From Rhodococcus sp. (in: high G+C Gram-positive bacteria) (GTDB taxonomy: Bacteria > Actinomycetota > Actinomycetes > Mycobacteriales > Mycobacteriaceae): a DNA stretch of 56,557 nucleotides. This document shows, piece by piece, positions 1-9,000 of this stretch; the stretch's first letter is position 1, and every line of letters begins with the position of its first letter. The position numbers and the translations under genes are program-made. Under the pieces are notes generated by a model. That model worked only from the letters and a program-made list of their open reading frames with translations, was not told the origin of the DNA and searched no databases. The stretch covers positions 1 through 56,557 of the forward strand of contig NZ_JAHFVG010000037.1 in assembly GCF_023264675.1 (NCBI RefSeq). Reading direction: 5' to 3'.

Positions 1-206
1 AAGAACACGCACACACCATCAACCAACAGGCTCACACCTGAAAGCATCCGGGGCAACCGTTCCAGCCTATCCCAGCTTGGTCTCGGACACAAGGCCCGAC
101 TCTTGGGGGACACAGCAGATACTACATTCGGCCAGACACTCCGTACAACCTCGTGTCCAAGTCCGTGAAGACTTGGTCGGTGTCCGTGTCGCTCTGACTC
201 GACAAA
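1..206. other. Window-edge stretch without assigned gene
   Basis: I find no supportable gene here. The first 60 bases are AC-rich, and the plus strand is open from the left edge to about position 174. The translated residues are low in complexity and match no family I know. This could be the tail of a gene cut by the window or plain intergenic DNA. Confidence 0.3.
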
Positions 207-230
207 AGTTACGCGACGAGTCGCGTAACT
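207..230 (-). terminator. Hairpin terminator after the pRiA4b ORF-3-like gene
   Basis: A perfect 10-bp stem (AGTTACGCGA paired with TCGCGTAACT) encloses a 4-nt loop. Read on the minus strand the stem runs into a short T-run (ACTTTTG). It lies 14 bp beyond the stop of the minus-strand gene ending at 244, as expected for an intrinsic terminator. Confidence 0.6.
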
Positions 231-243
231 CCAAATCGCCTGG

Positions 244-1596
244 TCACAGCCGTCGTCCCGTTCGCAGCGCGTCTCGCGCGAACCTTCGAGCCCAACTCGG
301 CGAGTCTGTTCCGCCTCCCCCGAGGTAGAAAAGTGGCCCGTGCGCTCCGATCAGGTCCAAGAACGCGACGCTGGGGTGCGCTGCCTTCTGCGCTTCGAAT
401 GCGTCCAACGGATCCACGTCCCAGTCGAGCGCGTGCATCGTCTCGACGACCATGTCGTCACGCTGCGATGCCGAGGCAGACGCGGCGAGCGCCACGAGAA
501 ACAGAGTTCCCGCATCCTGTTCGTACTCCTGACGACCGAGAGGGAGCCGGGCTGCACAATGGCTCCACAGTCCGACGTGGTCGTCGGCCAAGAGTGAGCC
601 GGCCTTGGTCCGCACCAAGGTGCCTTTCAGCACGCGTACCAAACCCAACGCTTTTGCAGCTTCCCGAAGATCGGTCGCCTGGTGGTGATCGAGCTCGCTG
701 GTGCTGTCCCCCACCCAGCCGATTCCCCAATCCAATTGGTCGCGCACCATCTCCACCACCGAGTGGGGAAGGCGCCCCTCCGGAGTCAGGCGGATGCCCC
801 GCTCACCGACGCACCTCAGAAACCACGAGATCTTGGCCATCGCAGACTGCGCGACTGGAAGGTCCACGGAACTTTCGATGGTGAGCTCGCATCGAGGCAA
901 GAGATCGAGCAAAAGCGGCACAGGGGCCTGTGCTCGCTTGAAAATTCGTGCAACGAGGGGCGACGCCGCCGTGCTCTCCATCTCGGGACTGCGGGAAATC
1001 CAAGATCCACGCAAACGCTGGTTGGCGGCAGCGATGATTGTCGAGATCGGTTCCGATGTGCGTGCACGGTGTACGTCAGCGCCCGAATGTTCGTCGTCGG
1101 GCGGGCACACCCCTGATCCGTCGAGGCAGACCGGACGAAGATCGTCGACATCGGAGTCCACCGACAATACTTCGATCGAGTGATTCCAACGTTTGCCGTA
1201 CTGATACTGCACGTGGTCACTGGGGCCGGAGAGCATCTCGTCGATTCTGACGTGATCTCCTGACCGCCCGCGGGCTGCGCCGCCGAACATCGACGACGTG
1301 AAGTATTCGAGCGAGGTTCTCCCCGGCAAGCCCGACAGGACGTACTCGGTGTCCCCGCCCCACCCGATGGCTGCCTGTAATACTGCGTGAAATTCCGGCA
1401 AGAGCAGATCCGACCGAACCTTGATTTTTCGCCATACCCGTGGGCTCACGCCGATGACGTCGACAGACAGGACAAGCTGCACGACGGCGCGCACATCGCC
1501 TGACCGGTGGTACTCACGCTCGACAACGGCATCGGAGTCGGTCTCGATGTCCGGCACCAGGGTCAGGTGCCGCGCTCGTCCCGTGCGATTCGGCAT
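244..1596 (-). CDS. Plasmid pRiA4b ORF-3-like family protein
   Basis: A 450-residue protein. Residues about 35 to 180 resemble the pRiA4b ORF-3-like domain (IS1096 TnpR-like family), with the typical stretch RVWRKIKVRSDLLLPEFHAV followed by an AIGW motif and a later Y-x-YGKRWNHSIEV strand. The C-terminal 250 residues are mostly helical and are not recognised. The molecular role of the family is unknown, and nothing here suggests a transposase. ATG at 1596 has AGGG about 8 nt upstream. An in-frame GTG at 1626 would add ten residues but has no visible ribosome binding site. It follows the LpqN-like gene on the same strand and is closed by a hairpin terminator. Confidence 0.75.
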   Translation of the reverse strand: MPNRTGRARHLTLVPDIETDSDAVVEREYHRSGDVRAVVQLVLSVDVIGVSPRVWRKIKVRSDLLLPEFHAVLQAAIGWGGDTEYVLSGLPGRTSLEYFTSSMFGGAARGRSGDHVRIDEMLSGPSDHVQYQYGKRWNHSIEVLSVDSDVDDLRPVCLDGSGVCPPDDEHSGADVHRARTSEPISTIIAAANQRLRGSWISRSPEMESTAASPLVARIFKRAQAPVPLLLDLLPRCELTIESSVDLPVAQSAMAKISWFLRCVGERGIRLTPEGRLPHSVVEMVRDQLDWGIGWVGDSTSELDHHQATDLREAAKALGLVRVLKGTLVRTKAGSLLADDHVGLWSHCAARLPLGRQEYEQDAGTLFLVALAASASASQRDDMVVETMHALDWDVDPLDAFEAQKAAHPSVAFLDLIGAHGPLFYLGGGGTDSPSWARRFARDALRTGRRL

Positions 1597-1651
1597 GCCC
1601 TCGACCCTAGCGCTGATCGCCGACACCCGGCGGCGTCGCGAAGCAGCTGAG

Positions 1652-2197
1652 TCAGGAAGTCGCGGTGATGAGGCCGTCGTTGATCATGGCGACGTCGAAA
1701 GCAAGCTTGTCCATGTGGTCCGCCAGAATCGTCACCGTCAACTGCACCAGGTACTGCTCTTTCGTTCCGATCACCGCATAGCGCGTGGTCACCGCGAGTG
1801 CCAGTTGCTCGGCCTCGAACGTCCCTCGAATGAATCGCGACGGCCATCCGCCGTAGTTGTCGACAACGGCGGAGCCCTCGGCCCAGCCCGGCAATCGGCG
1901 CGCGTCGGTGAAACAGCAGTTCAGCACACTGTCGGGGTCAACCGCAGAAGACAGCTTGCCCACCAGAAGCACCGCATTGGGTGCAAACCCGTTTTCGACC
2001 AAGCCTGGTTCGACGAGCACCTCCGTCGCACCTGGGAATTGCCCCGCGGGCGTCGCCTCCCAGCCTGCAGGGATCGGCGTCACGACACCCAGCGTAGAAG
2101 CTCGGGCGTGGTCAACGGGGACTACGTCGATTCCATTGGTCGACAGATACTGCGCAACAGTCAGGTCGCCGGCCTTGTTCGCCTGTGCATCGGCCAT
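1652..2197 (-). CDS. LpqN/LpqT-like family protein
   Basis: A 181-residue protein resembling the mycobacterial LpqN/LpqT (MTC28-type) family: an early segment VAQYLSTNGIDVVPV, then strands ending in APNAVLLVGKL and a C-terminal helix ILADHMDKLAFDVAMINDGL. Family members are usually secreted lipoproteins, but this one has no signal peptide or lipobox, so it is predicted to be cytoplasmic. ATG at 2197 is chosen because GAGGAG sits 9 nt upstream; a start at 2227 would add ten basic residues without a better site. Function in the cell is not known. Confidence 0.7.
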   Translation of the reverse strand: MADAQANKAGDLTVAQYLSTNGIDVVPVDHARASTLGVVTPIPAGWEATPAGQFPGATEVLVEPGLVENGFAPNAVLLVGKLSSAVDPDSVLNCCFTDARRLPGWAEGSAVVDNYGGWPSRFIRGTFEAEQLALAVTTRYAVIGTKEQYLVQLTVTILADHMDKLAFDVAMINDGLITATS

Positions 2198-2237
2198 TGC
2201 AGGGTCTCCTCGTCGAAAGCGGCTCACGTCGTCGATC

Positions 2238-3071
2238 CTAAAGTTCGTCTGCCCTTGGAAGTCGGGCGCGTACGAGTTCTTCGAGATACTCGGCGACCCC
2301 GTCGTCGTCGTTGGAGTTCAACACCCGATCCACGACCGCCTTGATCTCGTCGAGGGCATTGTTCGTGGTCAGTGCGGTGCCCGCCCATTCGAGCATCGGT
2401 AGATCGTTGAACGCGTCCCCGACCGCCGCCACGGATTCCGGCCCGATGCCATATTCATTGCACAGTTGCGCCAATGCGCTCGCCTTCGATACCCCTGCTG
2501 CCGACATCTCGATGTAGGGCGCCCCGGAGTGGGTGAGTTCGACGCCACCGACGCTGGCGCGCAACACTGTTCGATACAATTCCACGCTGGGAACGGCAGG
2601 ATGCCTCGCAACTATCTTGACCGTCGGCTCGGCCGTCAGAACCGCCGAGGAAATCTCCATCTCGTGCGGATGGCGATGATGATCGGCGAATTCGCACAAT
2701 GCCGCGTACTCCGGTTCGGCGACGAATCGAGTCGGCCCTACCGTCGCGAACACTATTCCGGGAACGATGCCACGCAGGCGGTCGATCGCGTGAGCAACCG
2801 ACGCGGGCCCGATAGCGGTGGTGGCGGCGATCACGGGTGTCCCATCCGCGAGATCCAACACCACGGCCCCGTTGGCACCGATCGCTCGTCCGGTGAATCC
2901 GCAGGACGCGGCAAGGTCATGGATGGAATGTCTGGCGCGTGCCGTCGCCCAGACCACCTCGATACCCATCTGGTGCGCCGACGCCATGGCGGCTGCGGTA
3001 CGAGGCGAAATCGTCCGGTCCGAACGTAGGAGTGTGCCGTCGAGATCGGTGGCCAGAAGTCGGACTGTCAC
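2238..3071 (-). CDS. HAD-superfamily hydrolase, Cof-type phosphatase
   Basis: A 277-residue HAD phosphatase of the Cof/YidA subclass (IIB cap). Motif I is LLATDLDGTLL at residues 5-15, with the nucleophile and acid aspartates. The C-terminal motif GDAFNDLPML supplies the metal-binding aspartates, and the lysine motif lies in the VSKASAL segment just before it. Such enzymes remove phosphate from sugar phosphates, nucleotides or flavin precursors; the substrate cannot be read from sequence. The GTG start at 3071 lies 65 bp from the divergent aldo/keto reductase start, so the two probably share a promoter region. Confidence 0.85.
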   Translation of the reverse strand: MTVRLLATDLDGTLLRSDRTISPRTAAAMASAHQMGIEVVWATARARHSIHDLAASCGFTGRAIGANGAVVLDLADGTPVIAATTAIGPASVAHAIDRLRGIVPGIVFATVGPTRFVAEPEYAALCEFADHHRHPHEMEISSAVLTAEPTVKIVARHPAVPSVELYRTVLRASVGGVELTHSGAPYIEMSAAGVSKASALAQLCNEYGIGPESVAAVGDAFNDLPMLEWAGTALTTNNALDEIKAVVDRVLNSNDDDGVAEYLEELVRARLPRADEL

Positions 3072-3136
3072 GTCGTCGATGATGCCAGCGATTGCTTTGC
3101 ACCCGCAGGGCCGGTTACCCGACTAGCCTCGAAAAC

Positions 3137-4012
3137 GTGAGTACCGCGAACCTGAAACTCAATTCGGAAACCACGATCCCTCAGCTCGGGCTCGGTGTTT
3201 GGCAGGCAGCCGACGACGAAACCGAGCACGCCGTTCGCTATGCGCTCGACGAGGCGAATTACCGACACATCGACACCGCCGCGGCATACGGCAACGAAGA
3301 GGCAGTCGGCCGCGGCATCGCCGGGTCGTCCGCCTCACGCGAAGACGTATTCGTCACCACCAAGCTGTGGAACGCCGACCACGGGTACGAGCCTGCGCTG
3401 AAGGCCTTCGACGTGAGCCTCGGCAAACTCGGGCTCGACTACGTCGATCTGTACCTCATCCACTGGCCACTTCAGAACGACGAGCGCCTGCTGCGCACGT
3501 GGGACGCACTCGAAAAGATTGCCGAGTCAGGAAGAGCCAAAGCCGTCGGCGTCTGCAACTTCGAACCACGCCATCTCGAGTTGCTCGTCGACCGCGGCGG
3601 ACTGCTGCCTGCGGTAGACCAGGTCGAGTTGCACCCCCATCTCACCCAGCGGGCAATTCGTGAGACTGCCGGGAAGCACGGCATCGCCGTCGAGTCCTGG
3701 AGTCCGCTCGGCGGAACCAGCAGTTCCGGTTGGGGCAAGAGATCGAAACCGAACACGTTGCTCACTGACGACACCATTGCCGCGATCGGTGAACGGCATG
3801 GCAAGTCTCCGGCTCAGGTATTGATCCGCTGGCACCTGCAGAACGGATTGATCGTGATCCCCAAATCTGTTCACGACGAGCGTATTTCGCAGAACATCGA
3901 CGTTTTCGACTTCGAACTGACTGCAGACGACTTGACCGATATCGCCACGCTCGACGACGGTGTGCGCGTCGGTGCGCACCCGAACGAGCTGAACATCGGC
4001 GCTCCGGACTAG
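3137..4012 (+). CDS. Aldo/keto reductase, 2,5-diketo-D-gluconate reductase type
   Basis: A 291-residue single-domain (beta/alpha)8 NADPH-dependent aldo/keto reductase. The catalytic tetrad is visible: Asp and Tyr in HIDTAAAYGNE, Lys in TTKLWN and His in LIHWP. The C-terminal NADP-binding signature VIPKSVHDERI is present. Such enzymes reduce aldehydes and ketones, and many actinobacterial members act on methylglyoxal or diketogluconate. GTG at 3137 (VSTANLKLNS) fits the family N-terminus better than the upstream in-frame extension to 3092. Its TAG stop overlaps the stop codon of the convergent metallophosphoesterase in a shared CTAG. Confidence 0.88.
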   Translation: MSTANLKLNSETTIPQLGLGVWQAADDETEHAVRYALDEANYRHIDTAAAYGNEEAVGRGIAGSSASREDVFVTTKLWNADHGYEPALKAFDVSLGKLGLDYVDLYLIHWPLQNDERLLRTWDALEKIAESGRAKAVGVCNFEPRHLELLVDRGGLLPAVDQVELHPHLTQRAIRETAGKHGIAVESWSPLGGTSSSGWGKRSKPNTLLTDDTIAAIGERHGKSPAQVLIRWHLQNGLIVIPKSVHDERISQNIDVFDFELTADDLTDIATLDDGVRVGAHPNELNIGAPD

Positions 4013-5208
4013 ACGCCGTGCGCCGAGCGAAGGGTCAGGACCGTGATCTCGCTCGGCGCGAACACCCGAAACGGCGGGCCCCAGAATCCGGTGCCGCGAG
4101 AGGTGTACAGCTGGGTACGAGCGCCATGTGTGCTCAGGCCGTGCACGGTGGGCTGGTCGAGCCGCACGAGATACTCGAACGGCCAGATCTGACCCCCGTG
4201 CGTGTGCCCGGATACCTGCACGTCGACGCCACGGCGGACGGCGTCGTCGATCTGCTTGGGTTGATGGGCGAGGAGAAAGATGGGCAGTTCCGGATCGGTA
4301 CCGGTGAGAGCCCGATCGAGATCCGCGCCGTGACCCGCCACGTGTGAACCGGCTGCCGTCCTGTCGTCGACACCGGCCAGGATCAGCGAGTCACTCCCCT
4401 GCCCGACAGTGATGTGCTTGTTGTGCAACGCAGTCCACCCGATCGACTCCATGTGGTCGAGCCATGCCTGAGCTTCGCCGAAGTACTCGTGGTTTCCGGT
4501 TACGTAGACCTTCGCCAGCCGTGCCTCGACACCTTCCAACGGCTGCACCTGACCTCGCCTGCGTTCGACCGATCCATCGGCGAGATCGCCGATGTGACAA
4601 GCGATGTCGGCGTCGAGTCGATTGACCGCCTCGACCACCTTCGCCGACCACTCGGCGCGGTCGATGGGCCCGTAGTGCGTGTCGGTGATCATGACGACCC
4701 GGAGGCCGTCGAGGTCCCGCCCGAGTCGCGACAGCACGACATCACGCTCGACCACGCGCGGCACTCGCATCGCCTCGTAGTGACCCCAGACGAGAAGCGC
4801 CGCCACCACGATCACGACGGCCACGGAGATACCACGCGACAGTCCAGGATCGTCGAGGCCGACGACGCGCAGAACGAGCCCCACCACCGCTCCGATTGCG
4901 CTCCAGACGAACGAGACCCACACGATGCCGAGCAGTGTGTCCCCGATTCTCGCGGCACGATCGTCACCGCGTGCGTGACCGGCGACCATGGCAGCCGGCA
5001 GTGAAAGCGCGGCGATCAGAACCAGAACGCATCCCGCCACCTGAACTGCACGCGGCCACTCCGACCCGGCGAAGAACACAGTCCAGAGGGGAACCCCGAA
5101 CAGGAGAACGACCACTGTCAGCACGACGGCGGACATCAAAACCCGGCGTGCCGGCCTCGCCCGTGTAGCCGGAGCATTCGGGTCGTCGAACGGGCGTGTC
5201 TCCGCCAT
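4009..5208 (-). CDS. Membrane-anchored metallophosphoesterase (YaeI-like)
   Basis: A 399-residue protein with about four N-terminal transmembrane helices (residues about 20-155) followed by a calcineurin-like phosphoesterase domain. All metal-binding motifs are present in order: MITDTHYGP, GDLADG, GNHEYF, LLAHQP and GHTHGGQIWP. Relatives such as YaeI/YkuE hydrolyse phosphodiesters or the pyrophosphate of lipid-linked nucleotides at the membrane. ATG at 5208 is preceded by GAGGAACG; the open frame upstream to 5331 is cysteine-rich and unlike the family. It converges on the aldo/keto reductase with a 4-nt stop overlap. Confidence 0.88.
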   Translation of the reverse strand: MAETRPFDDPNAPATRARPARRVLMSAVVLTVVVLLFGVPLWTVFFAGSEWPRAVQVAGCVLVLIAALSLPAAMVAGHARGDDRAARIGDTLLGIVWVSFVWSAIGAVVGLVLRVVGLDDPGLSRGISVAVVIVVAALLVWGHYEAMRVPRVVERDVVLSRLGRDLDGLRVVMITDTHYGPIDRAEWSAKVVEAVNRLDADIACHIGDLADGSVERRRGQVQPLEGVEARLAKVYVTGNHEYFGEAQAWLDHMESIGWTALHNKHITVGQGSDSLILAGVDDRTAAGSHVAGHGADLDRALTGTDPELPIFLLAHQPKQIDDAVRRGVDVQVSGHTHGGQIWPFEYLVRLDQPTVHGLSTHGARTQLYTSRGTGFWGPPFRVFAPSEITVLTLRSAHGV

Positions 5209-5343
5209 TCCGCGTTCCTCACTGGTGAACTTGCAATCGCCGAAGCGGCGGTGACACCAAGATACTCGGACGCCAACCGGTGCGCCGGGGCACAGAGCCG
5301 TCGCCCGAGTGCTGCAGACGGTGCCTTTCACACAGGGTCGGAG

Positions 5344-5991
5344 CTACCGGATCGCGTCCACGATCGGGGTGTCTCCGTTGTCGAACTCGATGAATCGTCC
5401 GATCGTCGATGGAGTCTCGATCGCAGCGGCGACAGTTGCCGCGACGTCCTGGCGCGTCACCGACGTGCCGGTGGCGCCGCTCTCTCGTGTGGCGATGGAT
5501 CCGGTTCCCGGATCGAGGGTCAACGCGCTCGGACCGAGAATCGTCCATGACAGCGACGTCGACCGTAGATAGTCGTCGGCGGCCGCTTTCGCGTCGGCGT
5601 AGGCGAAGAAAGAGCTGTCCGGATCTACGCCGTGCGCACTGCCTGCACCGAAGTACGACACCATGACGTACCGGGGAATGCCCGACCTCCCCGCGGCATC
5701 CATCGATCGAATCGCAGCATCCTTGTCCACGGCGTATGTACGGCTCGGGTTGCCTCCGCCGGCGCCTGCAGCCCATACGATCGCGTCGAATCCGTCGATC
5801 AGGGCGGCGATCTTCGCGACGTCGAGAGTCTCGATGTCCGCGACGATCGGGGTGGCTCCCAGGTTCGCCACGTCGTCGACGTGCTCTGGATTGCGGATGA
5901 TGGCACCGACCTCGTGCCCTCGTTCGACCAGCAACGGCGTCAGACGCGATGCGACTTGGCCGTGGCCTCCGAATATGGCGATTCTCGACAT
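5344..5991 (-). CDS. NAD(P)-binding oxidoreductase, YwnB/YhfK-like atypical SDR
   Basis: A 215-residue Rossmann protein of the NAD(P)H-binding atypical SDR group. The dinucleotide motif is IAIFGGHGQVASRL at the N-terminus, and WAAGAGGG follows after the fourth strand. The classical YxxxK pair is replaced by a YFGAGSAHG loop region, as in YwnB and YhfK. Members act as flavin or quinone reductases or as redox sensors; no substrate can be named. It lies 69 bp downstream of the large helicase-nuclease gene on the same strand, which does not by itself link the functions. Confidence 0.8.
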   Translation of the reverse strand: MSRIAIFGGHGQVASRLTPLLVERGHEVGAIIRNPEHVDDVANLGATPIVADIETLDVAKIAALIDGFDAIVWAAGAGGGNPSRTYAVDKDAAIRSMDAAGRSGIPRYVMVSYFGAGSAHGVDPDSSFFAYADAKAAADDYLRSTSLSWTILGPSALTLDPGTGSIATRESGATGTSVTRQDVAATVAAAIETPSTIGRFIEFDNGDTPIVDAIR

Positions 5992-6060
5992 GAATGGCTC
6001 CTTCCGGCTCGAGTGAAGTCCTCCTTCACGCTATCGCACACACCGTCGGAGTCATGGGGC

Positions 6061-9000
6061 CTACCGTCGACGCCGTGACCCTCCATCGTGAAAACCGTTG
6101 ATCGGCAGCTCTTTCGACACGATCTGCAGACTCTCGTCGGCGTTCTCGGGAGGCATCGTCCACACCTCGGTCGCCTCTTCGGCCGCAGAGGCGTCACCGT
6201 CCTCCGCCGAGCCGAGCCAACCGGTCCACGATGAATCTCGCAGCTGGGCGACGGTGCTGCCACTGCCGATGGGCGCGCTCGGTAAGGCGACCTCGGTGAA
6301 CAGGTCTTCCTGCCCTGGCCCCAGATCGACCGGAGTCCAATCCGCCGACACCGGCCGGGTGCTTTCCACGGGCACCGAATCCGGACGGATGCCGGCGGCC
6401 GTGAGCGTCGGCCACAGACTCGACATCGCGGCCACCGGGTCCAGGTAGTACACCGACTCGCGGACACGCCAGAACGTCCAGCCGCACCGTTTGAGTTCCT
6501 GCTCACGCTGAAGGTCGGCCAACCGTCGCTCAGGAGTGGACAAGAACGTGTCGCCGTCGCACTCGACCGCGAGTCGAGCGGAGCTGCCGATGACCACCAG
6601 ATCGATACGACGGTTGTTGATCTCGACTCCGGGATTGACGTGATATCCGCGCTCCCGAAGCTCGACGAATACCTGCTGCTCGAACAGCGACGCGAAATCC
6701 GGATGTCGCGATTCTCTCGATACCCCCGTCGGCATCGGGTTGGCCGTCGCCGGCGTCACCGAAGTCATGTAGCCGAGAAGGGAGTTGCGCAAATCTGCTC
6801 GCTTGAGCCGGTCGACGGTAACCGAGTGGAAGAGCCACAACTGGTCCTGGGCACGAGAGGCCGCCACGTTGAATCGACGCTTGTACTGATTGGCGGTCAA
6901 CGCGACGAATGCTTGATTCGGGGCGACCACCATCGAAAGGAACACGACACTGCGCTCGTCACCCTGGAAGTCCGGGGGCGTTCCTACGCGCAGTCTCCGG
7001 TCCTCCCACTGATCGATTCCGATTCGTTTGATCAACTCGTTGCGTATCTCGTCGACCTGCGACGTGCCCTGCAATACGACGACGCCGAAAGTCTTTCCGT
7101 CGTAGAGCGGATCCGCGAGGCATTTGACGACCTGACCCACGATCGCGAGCGCCTCGGCATGATTGACCAGCGACGACCCTTTACCGGTGACCGCCGCATC
7201 CGGCACGAACGTGTGGCGCAACGGAGGAAGACGATCGGCTCCGAACTGGCGAACCGGAATCAACGGCGAATCGCCGTAGAACTGCTGGCTCGACCAGTTG
7301 ATGATCTCGGGCATCGAGCGGAAATGCTCTCGCAGCCGAACTACCTGACCGAACCTGGTTCGTAGCATCGAGAACAAACTCGACCGGGGGGTCAGCGTCG
7401 CTCGGACGTGCTCGGGAAGATCTGGCAGGTACATGTCGAGCCTGGTGAAGACGTCCTCCAACGTTCCTGTCTGCGGAACGTCCGCCGGTGCGCACTGTCG
7501 GTCGTCGCCGACGACGATGACCCGGGGCGCCAGATACAGCAGGAAGAGACTGCTGATGTCGGCCTGGCTTGCTTCGTCGACTATGACGACGTCGAAGCTG
7601 TCGGCTTTCGGTGGAATCGACGCGAGCACCTGCTGCAACGGCATGACCCACGCGGGCACCGCACTCTGCGCATCGCGCATGGCCGAGCGCGCAGCGCTGC
7701 GGAACGTTTCCGCGTACTTGCCGGCGCCCGCACCGATGGCCGAGATGTGCTCGCGATAGGTCTGCAGCGCGCGGACCTCGACAGCGGTCATGCGCTCGAG
7801 GCAATCCCTCCACGCGATGGCGGCGCCGAGTTTCGCTGTGAGATAGGACAGATCGGCGTCGGCTGCATCGATTTCGGCGTCCAATCGGTGCTCGAGGCCC
7901 TCCTGGTGTTGTTCGCTGACCCACTCGCGCGCACGACGCCAGGCCCATGCCTTCGACATCTGCCAACTCAGTTCGTCCCACTCGGCATCGCCCGCTGTCT
8001 CCAGCACCAGTTCGTACAGCGCGGGCGCGGCTTCGACGAGTGTCGCGGTGAGCTCGTCCTGATCTCGCTGATCCTCCTGCTCGCGGCACGCAAGGACGTA
8101 GTCGTCGCACGCCTTCGAGACTGCGTCGGCATCGGCGATGCTCAATGCGGCGACCAGCGCATTTCCTTCCGGGGACGGACCGGAATCCAGTTCTGTTGCA
8201 ACGGAGTAGAGGACACGCTCCAATTCGGCGCGGGCCACGTCGGCGTCGATACGCGACGCGATCGCTCCGGCGGCACCGGCGAACTGGGTTGCATCGTCGA
8301 GGCTTCGGATCCACGGAGCTGAGGGCGACACCGCATACAGTCTCTCCACCAAAGCATCTCGGGCATGCAGTGCACCCGATACACGAACGAGCTTGTTCGC
8401 CACGAGCTGCAGACCGTTGACCTGTCGCGACCGAGACCCGTCTGTCGACACTGCGATATCGAGATCACCGAGCAGAACGGCCGCCGTGTTGACGATATCC
8501 AGCGCGCGAATGTGCTCGGTGGCGAGTCGGACCGTAGTCGCAGTGACGGCGGGGCTTCCGTCGACAACGGCCGCGATTCCGAGATCTTCGACTGCCCGCT
8601 GCTGGTCGCTCTTGCGGAATCGCCCCTTCCATTCGAGTCCCGACTCGAGTGCCACCGCGAACGATTGCATCGCCTGCAATGCGGCGTTGGTGGAAATGGC
8701 GCTCTGCACATCGTGGGCGCCGACGAATCGGTCCGACTGGGCCGCCACATCGACGGTCGAGACGATGCCGCTCACTCGGGACCACAGATGAGCCGCTTCG
8801 CCGGACAGCACCGAGTCGGTCAACTCGCGATAGACCTCGTCCAACTCCTGAACCTCGCGCACACGAGCGTCGAGACCTTCGCACAGGCGTCGAATGTCAT
8901 ATGCCTCGGTGGGATCCACGCCGGTCAGAAACTCGACCAGCTGCGAAGTCTGCTCGGTGGCCTCCGTCGATCCGACACTCGCCCGCTTGCACAGCAGGGT